DNA of 25,199 bases from RGIG3178 sp964533965 (GTDB taxonomy: Bacteria > Bacillota > Clostridia > Christensenellales > QAND01), in contig CAZHNN010000026.1 in the NCBI GenBank assembly GCA_964533965.1, positions 1-25,199 of the forward strand, written 5' to 3'. Position 1 is the first letter of the stretch, and each line of letters begins with the position of its first letter. Below are positions 15,015 through 22,400 of the stretch, piece by piece. Below the pieces are notes generated by a model. It did not search any database, was not told the origin of the DNA, and saw nothing but the letters and a program-made list of their open reading frames with translations. The position numbers and the translations under genes were made by a program.

Positions 15015-16229
15015 CTACCAGTATTTCGGTATGTACAGCAGCGGATCCGTCATCATTTGTTTATTCTCTATTCCGATAGGAACGAGCGCAGTCAGGTAAA
15101 CATGCACCTCGACAAAGCCGTCCTCCGTCAGTTCGCTATATATCGTTTGTTTTATCGCCACACAGGTGAGCGGCATTTTTGACTGCGCCTCCGCCTTGGC
15201 ATAGGCGATGCCCACAGCTTCCGCTTCCGCATAGCTTTGCGTGCGGGAAATCGGACGTATCTCTGCATATGTTCTGGTGATGATGCGTGCCGGCAACACA
15301 TTGCCCACGATCATCTCCTCGCTTTGCTTGACAAGAATGCTCTGCGCAAATGCTGTGCCGTCCGACAGCGGTATGTTCCAGCCGGCGATGGTCAGCGTAC
15401 GGACACGCTGCTCCCGTCCCGTTTTCTCAAACGAATCGGCGGTGAGGCTTACCCTGGCTGTTCCCATGAAGCCCACACGCCCGATAACGATGCCCCGGGC
15501 CTGTACGAAGCGCTGCTTTCCTTCGTCAGCATTGCGCTCGAACGTTCCCCGTATCAACACATCGCCTTGACGCACCACATCACCCTTGCTCACGTTCGGC
15601 GTTCCATCCAATGCGATGACGCTTTCCACCACCGCGCTTTGGGACGCCACGATATCGCACACATCCCCCTTTTTAAACAGCGGTGGGCCCTCAACGTATG
15701 GCACGATCTCAATGTCCATCACAACGCCGCGCTTGTGCACCAAAACCTTCTGCGCAAACGGGATCTGTTTTTCCAACGATCGCTGCAATTCGCCTTGATT
15801 AAGTTTTGACCACAGCGACCATCGCTTGGCACCGAATTGACCTGCTGCCTGTAACACTTGTTCGGCGCGTGTACCCTCGACGCCGCTTATGTGGACGTCA
15901 AGCACAAACTGCGTACTCAGTACACCTGCCAGTATTGCCAAAACGAGACAGACAATCAGGACAGGCCGCATAAAAAACCTTTTTGAGAGTGCGTAAAGGC
16001 CATGAGAGGAAAGTTCAGTCACTTCGCAGCGCATTTGATCTGCTATGCGAAAAAGCCGCCGCCTATGGTGGGCGCATACACGCGCCGTCAACCTAAGTCG
16101 CGCCGTCCTTTTCATTGCCGTCAGTGGGATGTGCGCGCTTTCGCACTCGTTCAAAAACCTTTCCAGCATCAGGCCTTCCGCTTGTATAGTAACATAACCA
16201 AAAAGCAATTTCCACAACCTATCAAGCAT
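15015..16229 (-). CDS. yqfD: Sporulation protein YqfD
   Basis: A 404-residue member of the YqfD family, conserved in endospore formers and made in the mother cell in B. subtilis. The biochemical role is not known. A soluble N-terminal part (about 1-85) is followed by one membrane segment (about 88-108, rich in Leu, Val and Ile) and a large, probably extracytoplasmic part with repeated VxxGDVVxxGDVLIRG-type beta elements near 215-230, as in the family. The ATG overlaps the yqfC stop by 8 bases (ATGCTTGA). It is evidence that the host forms endospores. Confidence 0.93.
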   Translation of the reverse strand: MLDRLWKLLFGYVTIQAEGLMLERFLNECESAHIPLTAMKRTARLRLTARVCAHHRRRLFRIADQMRCEVTELSSHGLYALSKRFFMRPVLIVCLVLAILAGVLSTQFVLDVHISGVEGTRAEQVLQAAGQFGAKRWSLWSKLNQGELQRSLEKQIPFAQKVLVHKRGVVMDIEIVPYVEGPPLFKKGDVCDIVASQSAVVESVIALDGTPNVSKGDVVRQGDVLIRGTFERNADEGKQRFVQARGIVIGRVGFMGTARVSLTADSFEKTGREQRVRTLTIAGWNIPLSDGTAFAQSILVKQSEEMIVGNVLPARIITRTYAEIRPISRTQSYAEAEAVGIAYAKAEAQSKMPLTCVAIKQTIYSELTEDGFVEVHVYLTALVPIGIENKQMMTDPLLYIPKYW

Positions 16230-16494
16230 CCTGATTGCCCCCTGAAATGCTCAGCGCCGCTATTTGTCCGTTGATGCAGATCATCCCGGCACCATCGGTA
16301 TCCATCACCAGGTGCATCCCAGTGATCAGGAGCTCGCCAAAACGGGTCCTTACGCGTATCCTGCTGTCATTTACCTCCAATAACCCGTCATGGTTTTCCA
16401 CATATAGTCTGCCCTTGCCCACAAGCGTCGCGCGGACAGTACCGGGCGAAAGCGTCAACTCGGGGAATTCACGCTTTTGTCGTTGCTTTTTCAC
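16222..16494 (-). CDS. yqfC: YabP/YqfC family sporulation protein
   Basis: A 90-residue beta-rich protein of the YabP/YqfC family, found only in endospore formers and always beside yqfD. A basic N-terminus (KKQRQKRE) precedes a core with the family pattern VENHDGLLEVNDSRIRVRT and LLITGMHLVM. The start is a GTG at 16494 with GGGGGG 8 bases ahead. The upstream lipoprotein terminator at 16556-16577 means this gene needs its own promoter; a SigE-like CATACCAT lies at 16514-16521. Confidence 0.9.
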   Translation of the reverse strand: MKKQRQKREFPELTLSPGTVRATLVGKGRLYVENHDGLLEVNDSRIRVRTRFGELLITGMHLVMDTDGAGMICINGQIAALSISGGNQDA

Positions 16495-16513
16495 CTCACA
16501 TACCCCCCATGGT

Positions 16514-16541
16514 ATGGTATGAGGGGCTCGGCATCCTTAGA
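16514..16541 (-). promoter_or_regulatory. Possible SigE-type sporulation promoter before yqfC
   Basis: On the minus strand TCTAAGG, 13 bases, CATACCAT. The -10 resembles the SigE consensus CATACAnT, while the -35 is poor against TCATATT. The family is expressed under SigE in B. subtilis. A predicted start near 16507 would leave a leader of only about 13 bases overlapping the GGGGGG Shine-Dalgarno, which weakens the case. Confidence 0.3.
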
Positions 16542-16549
16542 CGGGAGCA

Positions 16550-16577
16550 AAAGGAAAAGGACGCTGGCGCGCCCTTT
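16550..16577 (-). terminator. Intrinsic terminator after the lipoprotein gene
   Basis: On the minus strand AAAGGGCG, loop CGCCAG, CGTCCTTT forms an 8-bp stem with one G-T wobble, then TTCCTTTTGC. It starts about 8 bases after the stop codon of the lipoprotein gene and separates it from the yqfC operon. Confidence 0.7.
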
Positions 16578-16584
16578 GCAGTTC

Positions 16585-17469
16585 TTAGTTTTGAACGGCT
16601 GTTCGTGCTTCGCCAGGTATTTGGATCGGCGTTGCACTGTTCATCTTCTCAAAGGTGATCAGGATGTAAAACTGGGATAGTGACACATCCGTCGGAGCCG
16701 GGGTTTGTGTGTTGCCGGTGCCTTCGAGTCCGTTGAGCATGCCGCCGACGCTTCCCTTTGACAGCATGAGGATCATCTGCATGAGCTGGGTCATATCGAT
16801 CTTCATCTGAACGATCCTATCTTCGTTCTGGGCAATCCAGTACTGTATCGTGAAGCCCTTCATCGCGCTATTTATCAATTGAGCCATCTGCTGCGCCTGT
16901 TGGTTCTGTGAGAGCAGCACGCCCGCTCCCGAAGCTGTCATGATGGCGTTCCAGGCCTTTTCCTCATCGAGGACGCAATCTATCTTATCCGTTTTTACTC
17001 CGTTGATCTCCTCGGAACCTACGACCTTCACGGATTTGAACATGCTCGCAATGTCGATGCCCTTGCTTTGCGTACTTGCCGCAAGAGAGGACAGAGGGAT
17101 CGTTTGGGCTGACCATTTCTCTGCTTGCTTAATATAAACCTGCGCCATATTCTGCGCACCCGACTCGACATACATTTCAAAGGTCTGTAGGCTTTGGGCA
17201 GGCAAAGCAGCAGTTGCAAGAACCTTTGCAGCCATTGGGCTCTTAAAATAGACGATGTCGGCGTTCAGATTGATGTCAACCGGCGTTGACGCATTGCTTG
17301 CCGTAACGTTCATGTTCAGCGCGACGATTACCTTTGCTTCCAGGCTGGATACTTTCCCAAGGTTATCCGAGGCATTTTTGACGCGCTGCGATGCGCTCTT
17401 GCCGCACCCGACTGATAACAGCAGCAACAGGACCGCCATCATGAGAGACATTTTCTTAAACTGGCGCAT
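16585..17469 (-). CDS. Secreted lipoprotein, LolA/LppX-like fold (DUF6612-type)
   Basis: A 294-residue protein with a type II signal peptide: a basic start MRQFKK, a hydrophobic stretch (about 8-18) and lipobox LSVGC with the lipidated Cys near 22. The mature part alternates beta-strand-like segments (KVIVALNMNV, INLNADIVYF, TFEMYVESG, KIDCVLDEE, FTIQYWIAQNEDRIVQMKIDM). This pattern is shared by lipoproteins with a LolA/LprG-like half-barrel that binds lipids or hydrophobic ligands, and by DUF6612 proteins of Clostridia. Function is unknown and the family call is from pattern only. The ATG follows GGGGG, with a good promoter upstream and a terminator behind, so it is monocistronic. Confidence 0.8.
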   Translation of the reverse strand: MRQFKKMSLMMAVLLLLLSVGCGKSASQRVKNASDNLGKVSSLEAKVIVALNMNVTASNASTPVDINLNADIVYFKSPMAAKVLATAALPAQSLQTFEMYVESGAQNMAQVYIKQAEKWSAQTIPLSSLAASTQSKGIDIASMFKSVKVVGSEEINGVKTDKIDCVLDEEKAWNAIMTASGAGVLLSQNQQAQQMAQLINSAMKGFTIQYWIAQNEDRIVQMKIDMTQLMQMILMLSKGSVGGMLNGLEGTGNTQTPAPTDVSLSQFYILITFEKMNSATPIQIPGEARTAVQN

Positions 17470-17515
17470 AGCAAATCCCCCATCTATTGTGTATTTGGAA
17501 TATTTGGCTTCTCAA

Positions 17516-17544
17516 ATTATAGCATTGTCAACTTTTGTGCTCAA
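17516..17544 (-). promoter_or_regulatory. Vegetative promoter of the lipoprotein gene
   Basis: On the minus strand TTGAGC, 17 bases, TATAAT: a perfect -10 and a 4 of 6 -35. The start would fall near 17509, giving a leader of about 40 bases. A second TTGACA at about 17527-17532 is too near the -10 to serve as its -35. Confidence 0.75.
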
Positions 17545-17678
17545 TACCGCTTTAATTTGTGTCAACCATTCCATCATTTGAGAATTCCTGATATTCGGAT
17601 CAATTCTTACCAGCTGCTGCTTCTTCTTATATTTTCCAATCAAATTGCTTTAGCATGCTAATAAAATAGCTTTCTAAT

Positions 17679-17708
17679 TTGTCATAGTTGTGATATAAAT
17701 GATATATA
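17679..17708 (+). promoter_or_regulatory. Likely promoter of the ABC transporter cassette
   Basis: TTGTCA, 18 bases, TATATA. The -35 matches consensus at 5 of 6 positions and the -10 at 5 of 6; GATATA two bases upstream would give 16-base spacing. The start would be near 17715, leaving a leader of about 93 bases. Confidence 0.6.
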
Positions 17709-17807
17709 AGAACATCGGTTCAGCCGAATGCGGAAATCATCAGTTGGAACGCTTGAATGAACGGATGAAACCAGTTGTTTTTAGATTTTCAGAAGGGGAA
17801 ACGAAAC

Positions 17808-18662
17808 ATGAAGAAGATCACCAAAATTGCGGCGATTGCACTCTCTCTGATCACGGTCGCGGGGATATTCAGTGGATGTGCCAAGAAGGCCGCGTCAACG
17901 CCTAAAAACCGCCTGGAAGCGATCCTGCAGCGCGGCTATATCGAAGTGGCCACGGAACCGTATTTTGCACCGAACGAATTCATCGACCCGACCAAAACGG
18001 GAGATGACAAGTATGTTGGAAGCGATATCGAACTGGCTAAATATATCGCGAACAAGCTGGGCGTGAAGCTGAAGATCGTCCCGCTGGAGTTTTCGGCGGT
18101 CCTTTCTTCCATCACCGAAGGAAAATATGACCTCGCTATTTCAGGTCTTGCGTACAAGCCGGACCGGGCGCAGGCGATGAACCTCTCCAAGGGCTATTAC
18201 TTTGATAAAGTCGGTCATGGCCTTGTGATAAGAAAGGCGGATGCCGAAAAGATCAATGGTGTGGCAGATCTTGCGGATAAGGTCATCGTGGCCCAGAGCG
18301 CATCGCTTCAGGAATCGATGGTAAAGGAACAGGTGCCAAAATACAAGCAATTTAAGCCTATCTCTACCGTGAACGACGGCTTTTTGATGGTTCAGGAAAA
18401 GAAAGCGGATGCGATCGCCACCTATATCACACCGGCTGAATTGTACATCAAAAACAATCCGAACTGCGGCCTCATGGTCGTTGAAGGATTCCGGTTCTAC
18501 GTTGATCCTGCTACATCGGGCACCCGCGTCGGCATACCGAAGGACGAAACCGAACTTACAAACAAGATCAACGAAATCATCGACGAGGTAACTGCGAAGG
18601 GCTTATACGATCAGTGGTATACCCAGTACGCCGAATACGCAAAGCAACTAGGAATCCAGTGA
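17808..18662 (+). CDS. Amino-acid ABC transporter substrate-binding lipoprotein
   Basis: A 284-residue extracellular receptor of the polar amino-acid family (SBP_bac_3). The signal peptide ends in lipobox FSGC with Cys at 24. The mature part begins with the family opening NRLEAILQRGYIEVATEPYFAP, followed by GSDIELAKYIANKLGVKL, SSITEGKYDLAISGLAY and, in the second lobe, NDGFLMVQEKKADAIATYI. The start ATG at 17808 follows AGAAGGGGAA; an in-frame upstream start at 17775 would spoil the signal peptide. The specific ligand cannot be read from sequence. It leads a four-gene cassette and is followed by a hairpin that may leave it more abundant than the membrane parts. Confidence 0.93.
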   Translation: MKKITKIAAIALSLITVAGIFSGCAKKAASTPKNRLEAILQRGYIEVATEPYFAPNEFIDPTKTGDDKYVGSDIELAKYIANKLGVKLKIVPLEFSAVLSSITEGKYDLAISGLAYKPDRAQAMNLSKGYYFDKVGHGLVIRKADAEKINGVADLADKVIVAQSASLQESMVKEQVPKYKQFKPISTVNDGFLMVQEKKADAIATYITPAELYIKNNPNCGLMVVEGFRFYVDPATSGTRVGIPKDETELTNKINEIIDEVTAKGLYDQWYTQYAEYAKQLGIQ

Positions 18663-18694
18663 TCGGCTTTACATCCATAAACTAAGTGAGTAAA

Positions 18695-18730
18695 GAAACG
18701 GGCCGCTGAAAACGTTAGGCTGCCCGTTTC
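18695..18730 (+). terminator. Hairpin between receptor and permease genes, possible attenuator
   Basis: GAAACGGGC and GCCCGTTTC form a perfect 9-bp stem with an 18-base loop, followed by CCTTTGCTTG. The T run is interrupted, so it is likely a partial terminator or a 3'-end stabiliser of the receptor message. Such structures are common after the first gene of ABC operons. Confidence 0.5.
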
Positions 18731-18780
18731 CCTTTGCTTGTTAGAACACTCGGGAACCTGCGGGTTTAGGAGCATATGAA

Positions 18781-19443
18781 ATGATAGAACAAATCATCAA
18801 AATGTGGCAAAAGTATGATTATGTGTTCTGGCATGGTCTGCTTGGCACGTTATGGCTCGCTGCCATCACATGCCTGATATCGACGGTGGTTGGCACCCTC
18901 ATCGCGATCATGAAGATGTCCAAAATCAGAGTGCTGAATTGGATCACCAACCTCTATATCGGCATCATACGAGGCACACCAATCCTTCTGCAGCTGTATT
19001 TCTTTTGGTTACTGCTTCCAAAGATCATGCCGTTTGAAATGTCGGAAACATCGAGCATTATCGTGGCTTTGATCATCAATGCCAGTGCCTATGTGGCGGA
19101 GGTCATACGCGCGGGCATCCAAGCGGTCGACCGTGGGCAGACGGAAGCCGCGAAGAGCCTTGGCATGACAAATGCCCATACGTTGACCAAGATCATCCTG
19201 CCACAGGCGATCAAAAACATCCTCCCGGCGCTGGGCAACGAATATATCACCATGGTCAAACAATCTTCTTTGGCCTCCGTGTTCTTCGTCGAAGAGCTGA
19301 CGACATCCTACAAAACGGTAACGGCAATCACGTTCAACGCGCTGCCGGCTATCATCATCGCGGGCATGATCTATCTTGTGGTGACGACGGTGCTGACCAA
19401 GGCACTGAGCCTGTTTGAGAGGAGGCTGCAGAGAAATGAGTAG
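18781..19443 (+). CDS. Amino-acid ABC transporter permease (HisM/GlnP type)
   Basis: A 220-residue inner-membrane permease of the His/Glu/Gln/Arg family. Hydrophobic segments occur at about 15-40, 55-80, 90-110 and 180-210. The cytoplasmic EAA loop that contacts the ATPase is EAAKSLGMTNAHTLTKIILP, ending in QA before IKNILPALGNE. RGTPILLQLYF near 62-72 is also a family signature. The ATG at 18781 is preceded by AGGAG; the ATG five bases upstream is followed at once by TGA. Its last 8 bases overlap the ATPase gene. A single permease gene suggests a homodimeric channel. Confidence 0.95.
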   Translation: MIEQIIKMWQKYDYVFWHGLLGTLWLAAITCLISTVVGTLIAIMKMSKIRVLNWITNLYIGIIRGTPILLQLYFFWLLLPKIMPFEMSETSSIIVALIINASAYVAEVIRAGIQAVDRGQTEAAKSLGMTNAHTLTKIILPQAIKNILPALGNEYITMVKQSSLASVFFVEELTTSYKTVTAITFNALPAIIIAGMIYLVVTTVLTKALSLFERRLQRNE

Positions 19444-20173
19444 CCGAGAATTGATTCGCGTTGAAAATCTATGCAAATCGTTTGGCAAGCTGGAAGTTTT
19501 GAAGAACATATCCGAAAGCATCTACGAAGGAGAGGTCGTTTCCATCATTGGCCCTTCCGGCAGCGGCAAGAGCACGTTTCTGCGCTGCCTGAACCTTTTG
19601 GAACGCCCGACAAGCGGCAAGGTGTTCTTTGAGGGTGTGGACCTTGCGGACAAAAACGTGAATGTTGACAAGCACCGCCAGAAGATCGGGATGGTCTTTC
19701 AGCTCTTCAACGTGTTCCCGCACCTGACGGTGTTGAAGAACATCACGCTTGCGCCGACGCTGGAGAAAAAGGTTCCACAAGCCGATGCGGAAAAGCAAGC
19801 CTGCGAGCTTTTGGCGCGCGTGGGGTTGCTCGACAAAAAGGATGAGTTCCCTACCAGGCTCTCCGGCGGGCAGAAGCAGCGGCTCGCGATCGTGCGGGCG
19901 CTTGCGATGGAACCGGATGTGGTGCTATTTGATGAGCCAACAAGCGCTCTCGATCCCGAAATGGTCAAGGAAGTGCTGGATGTCATCAAGGATTTGGTCG
20001 TATCCGGCATGACCATCGTGATCGTGACGCACGAGATGGGCTTCGCAAAAGAAGTCAGCGACCGGGTGTTGTTCATGGATGGCGGTGTCATTGCGGAGCA
20101 AGGAACGCCGGACGAGATCTTCAACCATGCTCAAAACCCGCGCACCATAGAGTTCTTAAGCAAGGTTCTGTAA
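19436..20173 (+). CDS. Amino-acid ABC transporter ATP-binding protein
   Basis: A 245-residue cytoplasmic ATPase of the HisP/GlnQ type that powers import. Walker A is GPSGSGKS (39-46), the Q-loop is FQLFNVFPHLTVL (about 88-100), the signature is LSGGQKQR (142-149), Walker B VVLFDEPTSALD starts at 162, and the switch His is in THEMGF (199). The C-terminus EQGTPDEIFNHAQNPRTIEF is typical of the family. The ATG at 19436, with GGAGG about 11 bases upstream, lies inside the end of the permease gene. An in-frame start at 19415 would lie upstream of that site. Confidence 0.96.
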   Translation: MSSRELIRVENLCKSFGKLEVLKNISESIYEGEVVSIIGPSGSGKSTFLRCLNLLERPTSGKVFFEGVDLADKNVNVDKHRQKIGMVFQLFNVFPHLTVLKNITLAPTLEKKVPQADAEKQACELLARVGLLDKKDEFPTRLSGGQKQRLAIVRALAMEPDVVLFDEPTSALDPEMVKEVLDVIKDLVVSGMTIVIVTHEMGFAKEVSDRVLFMDGGVIAEQGTPDEIFNHAQNPRTIEFLSKVL

Positions 20174-20238
20174 AGGTATTCTTCCCTTTCCCGGTTGTAG
20201 CCGAAGGATACAGATCTTATATCTTTGGAGGTTTAGTG

Positions 20239-21675
20239 ATGACGGATCTGGAATTTGTCAATCAAGCAATCGACGCGAAAAAGGATTTGATCATTGAAGT
20301 CAGCGATCAGATTTGGCGTTTTGCCGAGCTTCCGTACGCGGAATACCAGTCTGCCGCTCTTCTGTGCAAGGTGCTCAGGGACGAAGGCTTTACGGTTACG
20401 GAGGGCGTCGCGGACATCCCCACTGCTTTTGTGGCCAAATATGGCGCAGGCTCGCCCGTCATGGGCTTTTTAGGGGAGTACGACGCGCTGGATATACTAA
20501 GCCAGGAAGCCGGAAATCCCGTTAAAAGCCCCGTAGAGGAAGGCAAACCCGGCCACGGCTGCGGGCACAACGCGTTAGGAGCAGGCGCACTTGGTGCGGC
20601 GATCGCACTCAAAGAATACCTTGTGCAGAATGCATTGGCCGGTACGGTACTCTTCTACGGCTGCGCAGCAGAGGAAGGCGCAGGCGCCAAGCAATTCATT
20701 GCGCGCGCGGGGCTTTTTGAAGGTGTGGATTTCGTATACACCTGGCATCCCGCTACCAAGAACGAAGTGCAGTCACATCGCACCGTTGCAATCATGGGTG
20801 CTAATTTTGAATTCAAAGGCCTCACCGCCCACGCGGGCGGCACGCCGCATTTGGGCCGAAGCGCACTGGACGCCGCGGAATTGATGAGCGTCGGCGTCAA
20901 TTACCTTCGCGAGCACATGATCGACCAGGCGCGCATCCATTATGCCTACGTGGACGCGGGTGGCGTCGCCCCCAACGTCGTGCAGGATCACTCGCTGGTC
21001 AAATACGAAGTCCGTTCTCCCAAGGTCAAGCAGGTGAAGGAGTTGTTCGAGCGTGTTGTGGACGTCGCACGCGGCGCGGCTCTGATGACGGGCACAACGA
21101 TGAACTATGAGATCACGATGGCGTTTTCCGACTATATCCCAAACGACGCCCTGGCCCGCATTGCCGACGAGTGCATGCAGCAGATTGGCGCGCCGGAATG
21201 GGACGAGAAAGACTACGCGCTCGCCAAAGCGTATCTTTCCTCCTACAGCGATATCGCTATGGAATCCATCAAAGAGGCGATCGAAAACACATTTGGGGAA
21301 GATCAGCTCGAAGCGATGCTAGAGCGGCCTCTGGATCCGGTCGTCCACCCCTATGACGACAAGAATACCTCCTACATGTCCGGTTCGACCGACGTTGGCG
21401 ATGTTGCCTATGCCGTTCCAACGCTGAACCTTCAGGTGGCGACCGCATGCATCGGCAATGTGGGACACACCTGGCAGATGACAGGGCAATCCGGCAGTCG
21501 CATCGCGCACAAGGGGTTGATCACTGCCGCCAAGATGATGGCGCTTTCCGCCATTCGCACGATGCAAAGGCCGGAGGCGATACAACAGGCAAAGCAGCTC
21601 GTACTTAAGCAAAACGGCGGGAAGTACGAATGTCCGCTGCCGGATTTTGTCAAACCTCCCGTGGGAAGATATTAA
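20239..21675 (+). CDS. M20 family amidohydrolase, AbgB-like
   Basis: A 478-residue metallohydrolase of the M20D group, closest in length and layout to AbgB (p-aminobenzoyl-glutamate hydrolase subunit B). The metal site shows GHGCGHNALG (105-114), the catalytic EE pair at 145-146 in AAEEGAGAK, H170 in YTWHPA, and a late His in GHTWQMTG. The insert domain has FKGLTAHAGGTPHLGRSALD with the His (about 198) that reaches the partner active site. The start ATG at 20239 has GGAGG 7 bases upstream; a GTG one codon earlier is too close. Following an amino-acid importer by 65 bases, it probably deacylates or cleaves the imported compound. Indole-acetyl or N-acyl amino acids and aminobenzoyl-glutamate are candidates; the true substrate is unknown. 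Confidence 0.9.
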   Translation: MTDLEFVNQAIDAKKDLIIEVSDQIWRFAELPYAEYQSAALLCKVLRDEGFTVTEGVADIPTAFVAKYGAGSPVMGFLGEYDALDILSQEAGNPVKSPVEEGKPGHGCGHNALGAGALGAAIALKEYLVQNALAGTVLFYGCAAEEGAGAKQFIARAGLFEGVDFVYTWHPATKNEVQSHRTVAIMGANFEFKGLTAHAGGTPHLGRSALDAAELMSVGVNYLREHMIDQARIHYAYVDAGGVAPNVVQDHSLVKYEVRSPKVKQVKELFERVVDVARGAALMTGTTMNYEITMAFSDYIPNDALARIADECMQQIGAPEWDEKDYALAKAYLSSYSDIAMESIKEAIENTFGEDQLEAMLERPLDPVVHPYDDKNTSYMSGSTDVGDVAYAVPTLNLQVATACIGNVGHTWQMTGQSGSRIAHKGLITAAKMMALSAIRTMQRPEAIQQAKQLVLKQNGGKYECPLPDFVKPPVGRY

Positions 21676-21682
21676 ACAAAGA

Positions 21683-21713
21683 GCCGGATGCCCAAAAGCA
21701 TCCGGCATTTTTA
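21683..21713 (+). terminator. Intrinsic terminator of the transporter/amidohydrolase cassette
   Basis: GCCGGATGC, loop CCAAAA, GCATCCGGC is a perfect 9-bp stem followed by ATTTTTATA. It lies 8 bases after the amidohydrolase stop. The opposing kinase-like gene ends at the same place, and on that strand the stem is followed only by TCTTTGTTT, so it may be weakly bidirectional. Confidence 0.92.
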
Positions 21714-22262
21714 TATATCCGCTCCACTTCTCTTATCGTATGCTGCCAGGACACGTTGTAAGAGAATATCCACTTCCTCATTGGCGTCCAATACCAGCGT
21801 TGGGCAAGCTGCCTTTTTAATTTGGAGCAGATGGTTCATGTACGAGCCGGGCGAATCTTCGTCGTCTGTGTAGTACTGCTTGCACCAATCCAAAAACTCC
21901 TGCGTCAATTCATAGTGGTCACCGCCAGGCAACATCCTTGCACCATACCGGGCATATTCCCTGTCATAAAGCCTCTTTTGTCGGATCTGTTCATCTATGA
22001 TCAGAAACACAAGCAGATCCTTATACATAAAGCCATCCGGATTCCAGGAATGCACCGAACCAGATATAACGTAATCTTGATGTATGTCCAGATCGTGCCG
22101 GTACATCGCCAGGCGCTCTTCCACAGGATAGTTTTCCGTATAGTTATCGTCCTTCCAGAGGTATCTGTCCGTGTCGATCCAAAAAGCACCCGTCTTTTCG
22201 CTAATATGCCTTGCCAGCGTGCTCTTCCCGGACCCGGAAGCTCCGATGATCTGTATCTTCAT
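21711..22262 (-). CDS. P-loop nucleotide kinase-like protein
   Basis: A 183-residue protein starting MKIQIIGASGSGKST, with Walker A GASGSGKS at about 7-14. ARHISEKTGAFWIDTDRYLW follows, resembling shikimate/adenylate kinases and the FlaR/topology-modulation P-loop group, where an Asp follows the first strands. The middle VISGSVHSW and FLIIDEQIRQKRLYDREYARYG fits a LID region. The substrate is unknown. The ATG at 22262 has GGAGAG upstream and is preferred to an ATG-equivalent start 8 codons earlier. It is monocistronic, diverging from the GyrI-like gene. Confidence 0.8.
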   Translation of the reverse strand: MKIQIIGASGSGKSTLARHISEKTGAFWIDTDRYLWKDDNYTENYPVEERLAMYRHDLDIHQDYVISGSVHSWNPDGFMYKDLLVFLIIDEQIRQKRLYDREYARYGARMLPGGDHYELTQEFLDWCKQYYTDDEDSPGSYMNHLLQIKKAACPTLVLDANEEVDILLQRVLAAYDKRSGADI

Positions 22263-22300
22263 TGGATTCTCTCCAGTCTTTATCATGACGTCCGGCTAAT

Positions 22301-22331
22301 AGTATAGCATTTAAGCCACACTGCATTTCAA
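22301..22331 (-). promoter_or_regulatory. Extended -10 promoter of the kinase-like gene
   Basis: On the minus strand TATACT preceded by TGC (extended -10), with TTGAAA 19 bases upstream. It lies about 40 bases before the start codon in the divergent region. Confidence 0.55.
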
Positions 22332-22342
22332 TGCATTTTTCG

Positions 22343-22371
22343 TTGTCCGCTTTTCTTTTGCGTGCTATCAT
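22343..22371 (+). promoter_or_regulatory. Promoter of the GyrI-like gene
   Basis: TTGTCC, 17 bases, TATCAT preceded by TGC, giving an extended -10. The ATG at 22401 lies about 23 bases after the expected start, with GGGAGTG between. Confidence 0.7.
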
Positions 22372-22400
22372 TCGGGTAGATACATTTGGGAGTGAATACG

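Larger units (their letters stand above)
17470..17807. other. Divergent intergenic region, 338 bases
   Basis: AT-rich gap between the lipoprotein gene (minus) and the ABC receptor gene (plus). It holds one promoter in each direction, a 12-bp palindrome TTAGCATGCTAA at 17650-17661, and a CodY-like core ATTTTCAGAA at 17785-17794. I see no open frame with a ribosome site and no riboswitch or T-box sequence that I recognise. Confidence 0.7.

Noticed and set aside
17512..17678. Riboswitch or T-box ahead of the transporter genes
   Set aside because: I found no T-box sequence, conserved aptamer motif or terminator/antiterminator pair in this AT-rich stretch, which is also upstream of the likely start site.
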